A program made the translations under genes and the position numbers. A stretch of 64,000 nt of DNA. It comes from Actinomycetes bacterium. Its GTDB lineage: Bacteria > Actinomycetota > Actinomycetes > Actinomycetales > Dermatophilaceae. Positions 1-7,298 of the stretch are shown in pieces. Each line of letters starts with the position of its first letter. Position 1 is the stretch's first letter. The notes beneath the pieces were generated by a model. It had not been told where the DNA came from, made no database searches, and saw nothing but the letters and a program-made list of their open reading frames with translations. The stretch lies in the NCBI GenBank assembly GCA_023420415.1, contig JAEZWF010000023.1, forward strand, positions 62,001-126,000, in the 5' to 3' direction.

Positions 1-1106
1 GCCGCGGCGTGGGCCGATCCGCCGGCCGCGACTCGTTTGGCCGTCGACCGTTTGCGGACCGCCTCGTCCAGCGCCCCACCGGCCGATCCCTCCACCGGCA
101 CCCAGTCCTCGGCCAGCACTCCGCGCGCGATCTCGGCCACTCGTTCCAGAGGCAGGTGCGCGAGCTCGGCGATGTCGAGCCCCTCGAACGTCACCGACAG
201 CGACTCCGCCTTGAGCCGCTTGCCGTGACACGTGGGGCACACCTCGCTGGTGACGAACTGCGACACCCGCCGCTTGACGATGGCGCTCTTGGTCGACGCG
301 AACGTGTCGAGCACGTACCGCCGCGCCCCGACGAAGGTGCCCTGGTAGCTCGGCTCCCAGCCCTCGTCGATGGCGCGCCGCGTCTCCTCCGGCGACAACC
401 CGGCATACACGGGCACCGTCGGGCGCTCCTCGGTGAACAGGATCCAGTCGCGGTCCTTCTTGGCGAGGCGTCGCCACGGCCGGTCGACGTCATAGCCGAG
501 CGACACGAGGATGTCGCGCTGGTTCTGCCCCTGCCACGCCGGCGGCCACGACGCCACCGCGCGCTCGCGGATCGTCAGCGACGGGTCGGGCACCATCTGC
601 TCCTCGGTGACCTCGTAGACCCGGCCGATGCCGTGACAGGTTGGGCACGCGCCCTCGAGAGTGTTCGGCGAGAAGTCCTCGGCGTAGAGCATCGGCTGCC
701 GCGGTGGGTACCAGCCGGCTCGCGAGTAGAGCATCCGCACCAGGCTCGACAACGTCGTCGCGCTGGCGACGGTCGAGCGGGCGTTGCCGCCACCCCGCTG
801 TTGTTGCAGGGCGACGGCTGGAGGCAGTCCCTCCACGCTGTCGACGTCGGGCACGCCCACCTGGTCGATCAGCCGGCGCGCGTAAGGCGCCACCGACTCG
901 AGGTAGCGCCGCTGCGACTCGGCGAACAGCGTCCCGAAGGCCAGTGACGACTTTCCCGACCCGGACACCCCCGTGAACGCCACGATCGCGTCGCGGGGCA
1001 GGTCGAGGTCGACGTCGCGCAGGTTGTTCTGGCGCGCGCCGCGCACCTGCACCGTGGTCGCGTATGCCGCGTCGTCACCGCTCGCCTGCCTCTTACCCGA
1101 GCTCAC
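1..1106 (-). CDS. UvrA-like excinuclease ATPase (3' end beyond the left edge)
   Basis: This is the first 368 codons of a UvrA-family ABC ATPase, which recognises DNA damage or acts in drug resistance as a UvrA2-type paralogue. The start is GTG at 1106; an in-frame TAG lies 12 nt upstream, so it cannot begin earlier. A Walker A motif (GVSGSGKS, residues 46-53) is followed by the UvrA-typical run GTLFAESQRRYLES. Two CPTCHG zinc-binding knuckles sit at Cys154/Cys157 and Cys290/Cys293. The first nucleotide-binding half is compact and the sequence between Walker A and the first knuckle is unlike classical UvrA, which favours a UvrA2-like protein. The second ATPase half lies outside the window. Family assignment is firm; the exact paralogue is inferred. 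Confidence 0.85.
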   Translation of the reverse strand, partial: MSSGKRQASGDDAAYATTVQVRGARQNNLRDVDLDLPRDAIVAFTGVSGSGKSSLAFGTLFAESQRRYLESVAPYARRLIDQVGVPDVDSVEGLPPAVALQQQRGGGNARSTVASATTLSSLVRMLYSRAGWYPPRQPMLYAEDFSPNTLEGACPTCHGIGRVYEVTEEQMVPDPSLTIRERAVASWPPAWQGQNQRDILVSLGYDVDRPWRRLAKKDRDWILFTEERPTVPVYAGLSPEETRRAIDEGWEPSYQGTFVGARRYVLDTFASTKSAIVKRRVSQFVTSEVCPTCHGKRLKAESLSVTFEGLDIAELAHLPLERVAEIARGVLAEDWVPVEGSAGGALDEAVRKRSTAKRVAAGGSAHAA

Positions 1107-1212
1107 CCGACGAGCCTATGAGGGTCCACCGCGCCTTGCCCGACTGCCTCGAAGCACTCGGCACGACAGAAGTAATCGGGGTCCCGCCAGGTGTGCGAGT
1201 TACCATGAACGC

Positions 1213-1536
1213 ATGACCGAGGTCCTGGACCTGAAGAGCTGCAGCCACACCGACCGCGCGTTCGCGGTTCTGGGCAAGCGGTGGACCGGTCTCATCGTCG
1301 ACCTGCTGCTGCAGCGACCCGCGCGGTTCAGCGAGCTCGAGAAGGCCGTCCCCGGCCTCTCCAAGCGGCTGCTCGGCGAGCGCCTGCGTGAGCTTGAGTC
1401 GCTGGGGCTGGTGGACCGCACGGTCGACCCCGGGCCACCCATCACCTCGACCTACAGCCTCACCGACCGCGGCGAGGCCCTGCGGCCCGCGCTCAACGCG
1501 CTGCGCGACTGGGCCGAGGAGAACGTATCGCCCTGA
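1213..1536 (+). CDS. HxlR-family winged-helix transcriptional regulator
   Basis: This 107-residue protein carries the HxlR/DUF24 winged-helix fold, as shown by the pattern CSHTDRAFAVLGKRWTGLIV, then RFSELEKAVPGLSKRLLGERLRELESLGLV and the wing YSLTDRGEAL. Such regulators often sense electrophiles or redox state and repress a neighbouring detoxification gene. ATG at 1213 is preferred over upstream in-frame starts because the conserved domain begins within ten residues of it. The gene converges on an isochorismatase-like hydrolase whose promoter carries a palindrome, a plausible target of this regulator (inference). A strong bidirectional hairpin separates the two genes. Confidence 0.8.
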   Translation: MTEVLDLKSCSHTDRAFAVLGKRWTGLIVDLLLQRPARFSELEKAVPGLSKRLLGERLRELESLGLVDRTVDPGPPITSTYSLTDRGEALRPALNALRDWAEENVSP

Positions 1537-1578
1537 GCCCCAACGCATTTCGTGTGGGTCTTCCAAGTGGGCAGCAGT

Positions 1579-1610
1579 GAGGGGCAGGGCCAGTCCCGAC
1601 CCTGCCCCTC
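1579..1610. terminator. Bidirectional hairpin terminator
   Basis: An 11-bp perfect inverted repeat (GAGGGGCAGGG / CCCTGCCCCTC) with a 10-nt loop lies between the convergent HxlR and isochorismatase genes. There is no T-run, as is common for actinobacterial terminators. Confidence 0.7.
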
Positions 1611-1622
1611 GCACCGGTGGCG

Positions 1623-2348
1623 TCAGACGCCGACCGGCTCACCTGCCGGCTCGCCGACCTTGTCAGCGGGCGCGGCGGCGGAGTCGAGCTGCTCCTGGTT
1701 GCGCTCGACCTCCTGCGCCTTGAGGTGGCTCTCGATGAGGAGCTGGTAGTTGGGGAAGATCTTCGTGTAGAGCTGGGCCCACTCGAGGGCGTCCTCGCGG
1801 TTCCACGTCTGCTGGAGCTCCGAAGCGACCGCTGCGGTGTCGATCGGCACGACACCGGCCTGGACGATACGCGCCAGCGTGATCTCCTCGGCCTGCTTGG
1901 AGTAGGTGCCCGACGCGTCGACGACGGCGAAGACCTGGTAGCCGTCGGCCGCGGCCGCGATCGCCGGGAAGGCCATGCAGACGCTGGTGATCGTGCCAGC
2001 GATGATGAGCTGCTTCTTGCCCGTGGCCTTGACCGCGGCGACGAAGTCGGGGTTGTCCCACGCGTTGATCTCGCCGTGGCGGGCGACGTACTGGGCGTGC
2101 GGGGCGGCCTCGTGGATCTCCGGGATCAGGGGGCCGTTGGGGCCTTGGGGCACGGACGCCGTGGTGATCACCGGGATTCGCGTGAGCGACGCGATCTTGG
2201 CCAGTGCGGTGGCGTGCGCGCGCAGAGTCGGCATCGGCATGTCGGCCACGACCTGGAACAGGCCACTTTGGTGGTCGATGAGGAGGAGCGCGACATCATC
2301 GGGGTCGATGGTGGCCTTCGCGCCGTTGAAGTTGGCAGGGGCGGACAT
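1623..2348 (-). CDS. Isochorismatase-family hydrolase (YcaC-like)
   Basis: This is a 241-residue cysteine hydrolase of the isochorismatase superfamily, closest in layout to YcaC-type hydrolases of unknown substrate. The strand-end aspartate lies in LLLIDHQSG (Asp25) and the nucleophile in GTITSVCMAF (Cys124). The C-terminal 35 residues are rich in Gln, Glu and Pro and probably disordered. The start ATG at 2348 is preceded by GAAAGGA at good spacing. The promoter region holds a palindrome (2372-2402) that could be the site of the nearby HxlR regulator. The substrate cannot be read from the sequence. Confidence 0.8.
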   Translation of the reverse strand: MSAPANFNGAKATIDPDDVALLLIDHQSGLFQVVADMPMPTLRAHATALAKIASLTRIPVITTASVPQGPNGPLIPEIHEAAPHAQYVARHGEINAWDNPDFVAAVKATGKKQLIIAGTITSVCMAFPAIAAAADGYQVFAVVDASGTYSKQAEEITLARIVQAGVVPIDTAAVASELQQTWNREDALEWAQLYTKIFPNYQLLIESHLKAQEVERNQEQLDSAAAPADKVGEPAGEPVGV

Positions 2349-2371
2349 GGCGTTCGGTTCCTTTCGAGATC

Positions 2372-2402
2372 GTTACGAGGTTACGAAATATAACCTCGTT
2401 AC
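2372..2402. promoter_or_regulatory. Palindromic operator candidate in the hydrolase/pirin divergent promoter
   Basis: The arms GTTACGAGGTTA and TAACCTCGTTAC match at 11 of 12 positions around a 7-nt A/T-rich centre, in the 131-bp gap between the divergent hydrolase and pirin genes. It stands out as A/T-rich in GC-rich DNA and lies about 25 nt upstream of the hydrolase start. The HxlR protein encoded at 1213-1536 is the obvious candidate binder (inference). Confidence 0.55.
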
Positions 2403-2440
2403 CCTGCGCAACGCACGAGAGCGGCGACCTATTCCACGGG

Positions 2441-2447
2441 GTATGCC
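2441..2447 (+). repeat. GTATGCC word, intergenic singleton
   Basis: The context is GGGGTATGCCGTGGCC, in the gap before the pirin start. It belongs to the window-wide word described in the findings. Confidence 0.7.
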
Positions 2448-2479
2448 GTGGCCTTCGTCACGGGTGCGAGACTGGTCGG

Positions 2480-3469
2480 GTGAGCAACGTCGAGGTCGAC
2501 CCGCAGGAAACCGTGCTGCCCGGCCACGAGCCACCGTGCGAGGGGCTCGAGGTGCTCGACCCGCGCGACGTTCCGCTCGGCGGGCCACGCGCCATGACCG
2601 TGCGCCGCACCCTTCCCCAGAAGCAGCGGTCCCTCATCGGCGCCTGGTGCTTCGCCGACCACTACGGTCCCGACGACGTCAGCGTCTCCGGTGGCATGGA
2701 CGTGCCGCCGCACCCGCACATCGGGCTGCAGACGGTGAGCTGGCTGTTCACCGGCGAGATCGAGCACCGCGACACCCTCGGCACCCACGAGCTGGTCCGT
2801 CCCGGCGAGGTCAACCTCATGACCGGCGGCTGGGGCATCGCCCACTCGGAGGTCTCAACCCCCGACACCACCACGCTGCACGGCGCGCAGCTCTGGGTGG
2901 CCCTGCCTGACGCAAACCGCAACGCCCCCAAGGCTTTTCAGCACCACGCGCCCACGCCATTTCGGGTGGACGGCGCGACGGTCTCGGTGTTCCTCGGATC
3001 GCTGGCCGGCGACACCTCCCCCGTAGAGACGTTCACTCCGCTGCTCGGTGCGGAGGTGACTGTCGACGCCGGTGCCACGACCACACTCGAGCTCGACCCG
3101 GCATACGAGCACGGCATCCTGGTCGACAGCGACGGCATGACGGTGAACGGCCACCCGGTCGGCACCGGCGCGATGGCCTACCTCCCAGTGGGGGTGCCCA
3201 CACTCACCCTCACGGCGGGTGACCGACCCGGACGCGTCCTCGTCCTCGGCGGCGAGCCGTTCGAGGAGGACATCGTCATGTGGTGGAACTTCGTGGGCCG
3301 CAGCCACGAGGACATCGAGACCGCACGCGAGGAGTGGATGGCGCACTCCGAGCGTTTCGGCGAGGTCGAGGGGTATGCCGGTGAGGTCCAGCACCTGCCC
3401 GCCCCCGCCTTGCCGGGTATGCGAATTCGCCCGCGCACCAAGCCTTCTGGGCAAACCTCGGAGTCGTGA
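2480..3469 (+). CDS. Pirin-family bicupin
   Basis: This 329-residue pirin-type protein has two cupin halves and a mononuclear metal site. The four metal ligands of the N-terminal cupin are all present: His78 and His80 in PPHPHIG, and His122 and Glu124 in GWGIAHSE. Pirins act as quercetinase-like dioxygenases or redox-responsive cofactors, and the role here is not evident. The start is GTG at 2480. The stop overlaps the GTG of the next gene by four bases, so translation of the beta-propeller protein is probably coupled. It diverges from the isochorismatase-like gene across a palindromic operator. Confidence 0.88.
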   Translation: MSNVEVDPQETVLPGHEPPCEGLEVLDPRDVPLGGPRAMTVRRTLPQKQRSLIGAWCFADHYGPDDVSVSGGMDVPPHPHIGLQTVSWLFTGEIEHRDTLGTHELVRPGEVNLMTGGWGIAHSEVSTPDTTTLHGAQLWVALPDANRNAPKAFQHHAPTPFRVDGATVSVFLGSLAGDTSPVETFTPLLGAEVTVDAGATTTLELDPAYEHGILVDSDGMTVNGHPVGTGAMAYLPVGVPTLTLTAGDRPGRVLVLGGEPFEEDIVMWWNFVGRSHEDIETAREEWMAHSERFGEVEGYAGEVQHLPAPALPGMRIRPRTKPSGQTSES

Positions 3470-4410
3470 GGCGCATCTCCCGCCGCGTCGTCGTCGGCGT
3501 CGCGGCCGCGGCCCTGCTGACCCTGTGGGGTGTCCTCGCCCATGCCACGACGCCCCGCACCGAGGGCCTCGAGCCGCAGTGGGCGACCGACGCCCTCGAG
3601 GGTGAGGTCGTCGGCCTCGCGCTCCTCAGCGGTGACCACACCGCTGTCGACCTCGTCACCGGCAAGCGCATCACGCTCGGGTCAGCGACCGGGGGAACTC
3701 CCTACGTGGGCAACGGAATCCTCATCATCACGCGTGGCACCCGGGTCGACGCCGCAACGCTCGACGCGAAGACGCGCTGGTCGTGGACCGCACCCGCCGG
3801 CACGACGCCGACGCCACTGGCTGCCCGCAACGGCACCACGATCCTGGGCACCTGCCCGACCGCGACCGACCCGGACGGCGGCTGCGCTCTCGTAGGGCTC
3901 GACACCCAGGGCAAGCAGGCCTGGCGCATCGAGGCCAACGGGCCGGTGACGCCCCCAGCCGGCCGCGCCCTTCCCGCCGTCCTCGCCAGCCCGGTCGCAG
4001 GCGGCGGCGTCCTCGTGACCGACCCTGTCAGCGGACGCCAGACCCTCCAACCGGGCAAGGTGGCCGCCACGGCCCCCGACGGCACCGTTGTCCTCACCGC
4101 GGAGCAGGGCGGCAAGTGCGTCCTGTCCCGCTTCACCGGCCCCGATCCCGAGCGCACGCAGGTCCTCGACCGCTGCCCGGCCGACCCGGTGGCGAGCGAC
4201 GTCCGGGTCGTGACCACGCGGCATACGACTCCCCTCAACCCGCTGCGGTGGGGACGCACCACGACCGTCCTGCGCCTCGAGCTCACGACCGGCAAGGAGC
4301 TCGGGCAGGTGGCTGGCACGGGACGGCTCGAGCCGCTCCTGCTCACGCCCGAGGCGGTGGTGGTGCGCACCGGAGACGAGATCGTGCGCCACGCGATCCC
4401 TCGGAGGTAG
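3466..4410 (+). CDS. Membrane-anchored PQQ-like beta-propeller protein
   Basis: The 314-residue product begins with a basic stretch and one hydrophobic segment (residues 7-26) that would anchor or export it. The rest has PQQ/WD-like repeats of the kind 'variable hydrophobic strand, GxxxxxLDxxTG' (for example TAVDLVTGKRITLG and LVGLDTQGKQAWRI), expected to form an extracytoplasmic propeller. No catalytic motif is visible. The GTG start overlaps the pirin stop in GTGA. The gene ends just before a long-armed hairpin. The segment at 4220 contains GTATGCCGCGTGGTCAC in reverse, encoding RHT in a linker. Confidence 0.65.
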   Translation: MRRISRRVVVGVAAAALLTLWGVLAHATTPRTEGLEPQWATDALEGEVVGLALLSGDHTAVDLVTGKRITLGSATGGTPYVGNGILIITRGTRVDAATLDAKTRWSWTAPAGTTPTPLAARNGTTILGTCPTATDPDGGCALVGLDTQGKQAWRIEANGPVTPPAGRALPAVLASPVAGGGVLVTDPVSGRQTLQPGKVAATAPDGTVVLTAEQGGKCVLSRFTGPDPERTQVLDRCPADPVASDVRVVTTRHTTPLNPLRWGRTTTVLRLELTTGKELGQVAGTGRLEPLLLTPEAVVVRTGDEIVRHAIPRR

Positions 4411-4411
4411 G

Positions 4412-4478
4412 CAAACCCCTCGTTGCGCGGCTCAAGCCGGGTTAGTGGGCCAACTTTCACCGCGCAACGAGGGTTTTG
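4412..4478. terminator. Long-armed hairpin terminator
   Basis: An inverted repeat of about 18 bp (arms 4412-4430 and 4460-4478, core CTCGTTGCGCGG / CCGCGCAACGAG) has a 29-nt loop and ends in GGTTTTG. It lies downstream of the beta-propeller gene. Confidence 0.65.
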
Positions 4479-4504
4479 CGGCGAAGATCGGCGAGGATGG
4501 GGCC

Positions 4505-4717
4505 ATGTCGACCGAACCCGGGCGTCCGCGCCGCACCGGACCTGCCACCTTCGTCCCGCTCATCGTGGGCGTGTGCGCCACGCTCCTGCTGCGCTTCGCG
4601 TTCGAGGCGCTGTTTCCCGACGTCTCGGTCTGGATCGCGTTCGTCGTCGCGGTGGTGGGCGGCGCCGTCGCCTACACGGTGGCCGAGCGCGTCTACGCGC
4701 GCCGCGACCGGGGTTGA
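4505..4717 (+). CDS. Small two-helix membrane protein
   Basis: This 70-residue protein has two predicted membrane helices (about residues 14-32 and 38-57) joined by a very short turn, a Pro/Arg-rich N-terminus and a basic C-terminal tail. No known family is recognised. The ATG at 4505 is preceded by GAGGATGG. The preceding in-frame sequence forms the hairpin terminator, so a longer start is unlikely. It ends 23 nt before guaB1. Confidence 0.65.
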   Translation: MSTEPGRPRRTGPATFVPLIVGVCATLLLRFAFEALFPDVSVWIAFVVAVVGGAVAYTVAERVYARRDRG

Positions 4718-4740
4718 GCGCCCGACCTACACTTGAGCCC

Positions 4741-6183
4741 GTGCAGTTCCTCAACGGTCTCCAGCCCCAGTTCGACCTGACGTACGACGACGTCTTCATG
4801 GTCCCGAGCCGCTCGGACGTCTCGAGCCGGCTCGATGTCGACCTCGCGACATCGGACGGCAGCGGCACGACGATCCCGCTCGTCGTCGCCAACATGACCG
4901 CGATCGCCGGTCGTCGCATGGCGGAGACCGTGGCCCGCCGGGGCGCCATCACCGTCATCCCGCAGGACATCCCGGTCGACGTCGTCACCGAGGTCACCCA
5001 GTGGGTCAAGCAGCGCCACCTCGTGCATGACACGCCAATCACGTTGTCGCCCAACGAAACCGCGGGCGCGGCGCTCACCCTCCTGCCCAAGCGCGCCCAC
5101 GGCGCCGCAGTCGTCGTCGACGAGTCGGGCAAGCGCCCGATCGGTGTCGTCACCGAGGCCGACCTCACCGGTGTCGACCGGTTCACGCAGGTGCAGGAGG
5201 TCATGACCCGCGAGCCGGTGATCATCACCGACGGCACCGACCCCGAGACGGCCTTCGACCAGCTGGCCACGGCCCACCACCACGTCGCGCCAGTCGTCGA
5301 CGACGCCGGCAACCTCGTCGGCATCCTCACCCGCGCCGGCGCCCTGCGCACGCGGCTCTACACCCCCAACACCGACGCCCAGGGCCGGCTGCGCATCGCC
5401 GCCGCGGTCGGCATCAACGGTGACGTGGCGGGCAAGGCCGGCGCGCTGCTCGACGCCGGGGTCGACCTGCTCGTCATGGACACCGCGCACGGCCACCAGG
5501 AGAAGATGCTCGACGCCTTGCGGGCCGTCCGCGCGCTCGACCCGCAGGTGCCGATCGCGGCCGGCAACGTCGTCTCTGCCGCGGGCACGCGTGACCTCAT
5601 CGAGGCCGGCGCCGACATCGTCAAGGTCGGCGTCGGGCCCGGCGCCATGTGCACCACGCGCATGATGACCGCCGTTGGGCGACCGCAGTTCTCGGCGGTC
5701 CTCGAGTGCTCCACCGAGGCACGCCAGCACGGCAAGCACGTGTGGGCCGACGGCGGTGTGCGACACCCGCGCGACGTCGCCCTGGCGCTCGCCGCGGGCG
5801 CCTCCAACGTGATGATCGGGTCGTGGTTCGCCGGCACGCTCGAGTCGCCCGGCGACCTGTTCACCGACGAGCAGGGCCGTCGTTACAAGGAGTCCTTCGG
5901 CATGGCCTCGAGCCGCGCCGTCCGCAACCGCACCGCGACCGACACGGCATACGAACGCGCCCGCAAGGCGCTCTTCGAGGAGGGCATCTCCTCGGCGCGC
6001 ATGTTCATCGACCCGGCCCGACCGAGTGTCGAGGACGTCATCGACCAGATCATCGCGGGGGTGCGGTCCAGCTTCACGTATGCCGGCGCGCGCACCATCG
6101 ACGAGTACGCCGAGCGGGCGATCGTGGGCCTGCAGAGCACGGCCGGCTTTGCCGAGGGCCGTCCGCTGCACACCTCCTGGTGA
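4741..6183 (+). CDS. guaB1: GuaB1-type GMP reductase (IMP dehydrogenase-related)
   Basis: This 480-residue TIM-barrel enzyme belongs to the IMPDH/GMPR family. A CBS pair interrupts the barrel at about residues 95-205, seen as TREPVIITDGTDPETAFDQL and APVVDDAGNLVGILT. The catalytic loop is GVGPGAMCTTR with Cys304, and the flap region carries KESFGMASSRAV. Mycobacterial GuaB1, which has this architecture, is reported to reduce GMP to IMP for guanine salvage, so I infer the same. Classical GuaB is about 500 residues with different loop motifs. GTG at 4741 is chosen because the conserved MQFLNGLQPQFDLTYDDV starts there. Confidence 0.88.
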   Translation: MQFLNGLQPQFDLTYDDVFMVPSRSDVSSRLDVDLATSDGSGTTIPLVVANMTAIAGRRMAETVARRGAITVIPQDIPVDVVTEVTQWVKQRHLVHDTPITLSPNETAGAALTLLPKRAHGAAVVVDESGKRPIGVVTEADLTGVDRFTQVQEVMTREPVIITDGTDPETAFDQLATAHHHVAPVVDDAGNLVGILTRAGALRTRLYTPNTDAQGRLRIAAAVGINGDVAGKAGALLDAGVDLLVMDTAHGHQEKMLDALRAVRALDPQVPIAAGNVVSAAGTRDLIEAGADIVKVGVGPGAMCTTRMMTAVGRPQFSAVLECSTEARQHGKHVWADGGVRHPRDVALALAAGASNVMIGSWFAGTLESPGDLFTDEQGRRYKESFGMASSRAVRNRTATDTAYERARKALFEEGISSARMFIDPARPSVEDVIDQIIAGVRSSFTYAGARTIDEYAERAIVGLQSTAGFAEGRPLHTSW

Positions 6184-6189
6184 GACGGG

Positions 6190-6208
6190 GTATGCCGCGT
6201 GGTCGCCT
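6190..6208 (+). repeat. Extended GTATGCC element overlapping a start codon
   Basis: The sequence GTATGCCGCGTGGTCGCC, preceded by GGG, is a near-perfect copy of the extended intergenic consensus. The GTG start of the PHP gene (6199) lies inside it. Confidence 0.7.
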
Positions 6209-7245
6209 CGGTCGAACCGCTCACCGCACCCGTCGAGCCTGACGAGGCGCTGCGCCGCATCGCGTTCCTGCTGGAACGCGAGCGAGCCGGCAGCTACCGG
6301 GTCGAGGCGTTCCGCAAGGCCGTCGTCACGGTCCGCGAGACACCGGCCGATGAGCTGCGCTCACGGCACGAGGCCGGCACCCTCCAGGACCTGCCCGGCA
6401 TCGGGAAGTCCACGGCCGGGGTGGTGAGCGAGGCACTCGACGGTGAGCTCCCGGCATACCTGAAGACGTTGCAGGACAAGGCAAAGCCGCTCGCAACGGG
6501 CGGCACCGAGCTGCTCGCCCAGGTCAGGGGCGACTGCCACTCGCACTCGGACTGGTCCGACGGCGGCAGCCCCATCGAGGAGATGGTGCTGACCGCCGTC
6601 GAGCTCGGCCACGAGTGGCTCGCGCTCACCGACCACTCGCCCCAGCTGCGCGTGGCCAACGGGCTCACCGCGGAGCGGCTGACCAAACAGCTGCGGCTCG
6701 TCGACGCGGTCAACGCCTCGCTGGGCGACCAGTTCCGGCTGCTCAAGGGCATCGAGGTCGACATCCTCGACGACGGCTCGCTCGACCAGACCGACGCCAT
6801 GCTCGGCAAGCTCGACGTCGTCACCGCATCGGTGCACTCCAAGCTGAAGATGAACAAGGCGCCGATGACCAAGCGGATGGTGGCCGCCGTCTCCAACCCG
6901 CGCGTCAACGTCCTCGGCCACTGCACCGGCCGGCTCGTCACCGGCTCGCGCGGCACCCGCCCCCAGTCGGACTTCGACGCGCGGGCGGTCTTCGAGGCGT
7001 GCGCCGAACACGGCACCGCGGTCGAGATCAACAGCCGGCCCGAGCGGCGGGACCCACCGGACGAGCTGATCGAGCTGGCGGCCGAGATCGGTTGCCTCTT
7101 CGCGATCGACTCCGACGCCCACGCGCCGGGTCAGCTCGAGATGAAGGCCTACGGCGCCGAGCGGGCTGCCGAGCTGGGCATCCCGGCTGAGCGCATCGTC
7201 ACCACCTGGGACGTCGACCGGCTGCTCGACTGGACGCGCGCCTGA
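6199..7245 (+). CDS. PHP-domain phosphoesterase with N-terminal helix-hairpin-helix
   Basis: This 348-residue protein couples an N-terminal DNA-polymerase-X-like helical region, with the helix-hairpin-helix LQDLPGIGKSTAG at about residues 62-74, to a C-terminal PHP metal-dependent phosphoesterase. The PHP metal motifs are complete: GDCHSHSDWSDG (His114, His116), LTDHSP, GIEVDIL, SVHSKL, LGHCTGR and DSDAHAP. It resembles the C-terminal part of bacterial PolX without a polymerase catalytic core. It may process DNA 3' ends or a small phosphoester (inference). The only usable start is GTG at 6199, 15 nt after guaB1 and inside a repeat element. Confidence 0.8.
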   Translation: MVASVEPLTAPVEPDEALRRIAFLLERERAGSYRVEAFRKAVVTVRETPADELRSRHEAGTLQDLPGIGKSTAGVVSEALDGELPAYLKTLQDKAKPLATGGTELLAQVRGDCHSHSDWSDGGSPIEEMVLTAVELGHEWLALTDHSPQLRVANGLTAERLTKQLRLVDAVNASLGDQFRLLKGIEVDILDDGSLDQTDAMLGKLDVVTASVHSKLKMNKAPMTKRMVAAVSNPRVNVLGHCTGRLVTGSRGTRPQSDFDARAVFEACAEHGTAVEINSRPERRDPPDELIELAAEIGCLFAIDSDAHAPGQLEMKAYGAERAAELGIPAERIVTTWDVDRLLDWTRA

Positions 7246-7253
7246 CAAGGGTG

Positions 7254-7290
7254 GTCCCGCACGGCCCACCCCCGACGGGCCGCGCGGGAC
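7254..7290. terminator. Bidirectional hairpin terminator
   Basis: 14-bp arms (GTCCCGCACGGCCC / GGGCCGCGCGGGAC, one mismatch) with a 9-nt loop lie between the convergent PHP and peptide-binding protein genes. Confidence 0.7.
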
Positions 7291-7298
7291 CGGAACCG

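Noticed and set aside
9..947. Long open frames on the plus strand opposite the UvrA-like gene
   Set aside because: Their products are Arg/His/Leu-rich without any family motif and lie antisense to a gene with complete UvrA motifs; high G+C makes such shadows common.
4693..6171. 492-residue minus-strand frame opposite guaB1
   Set aside because: Product is an Asp/Arg/Val/Gly-rich shadow; guaB1 on the other strand has clear catalytic and CBS motifs.
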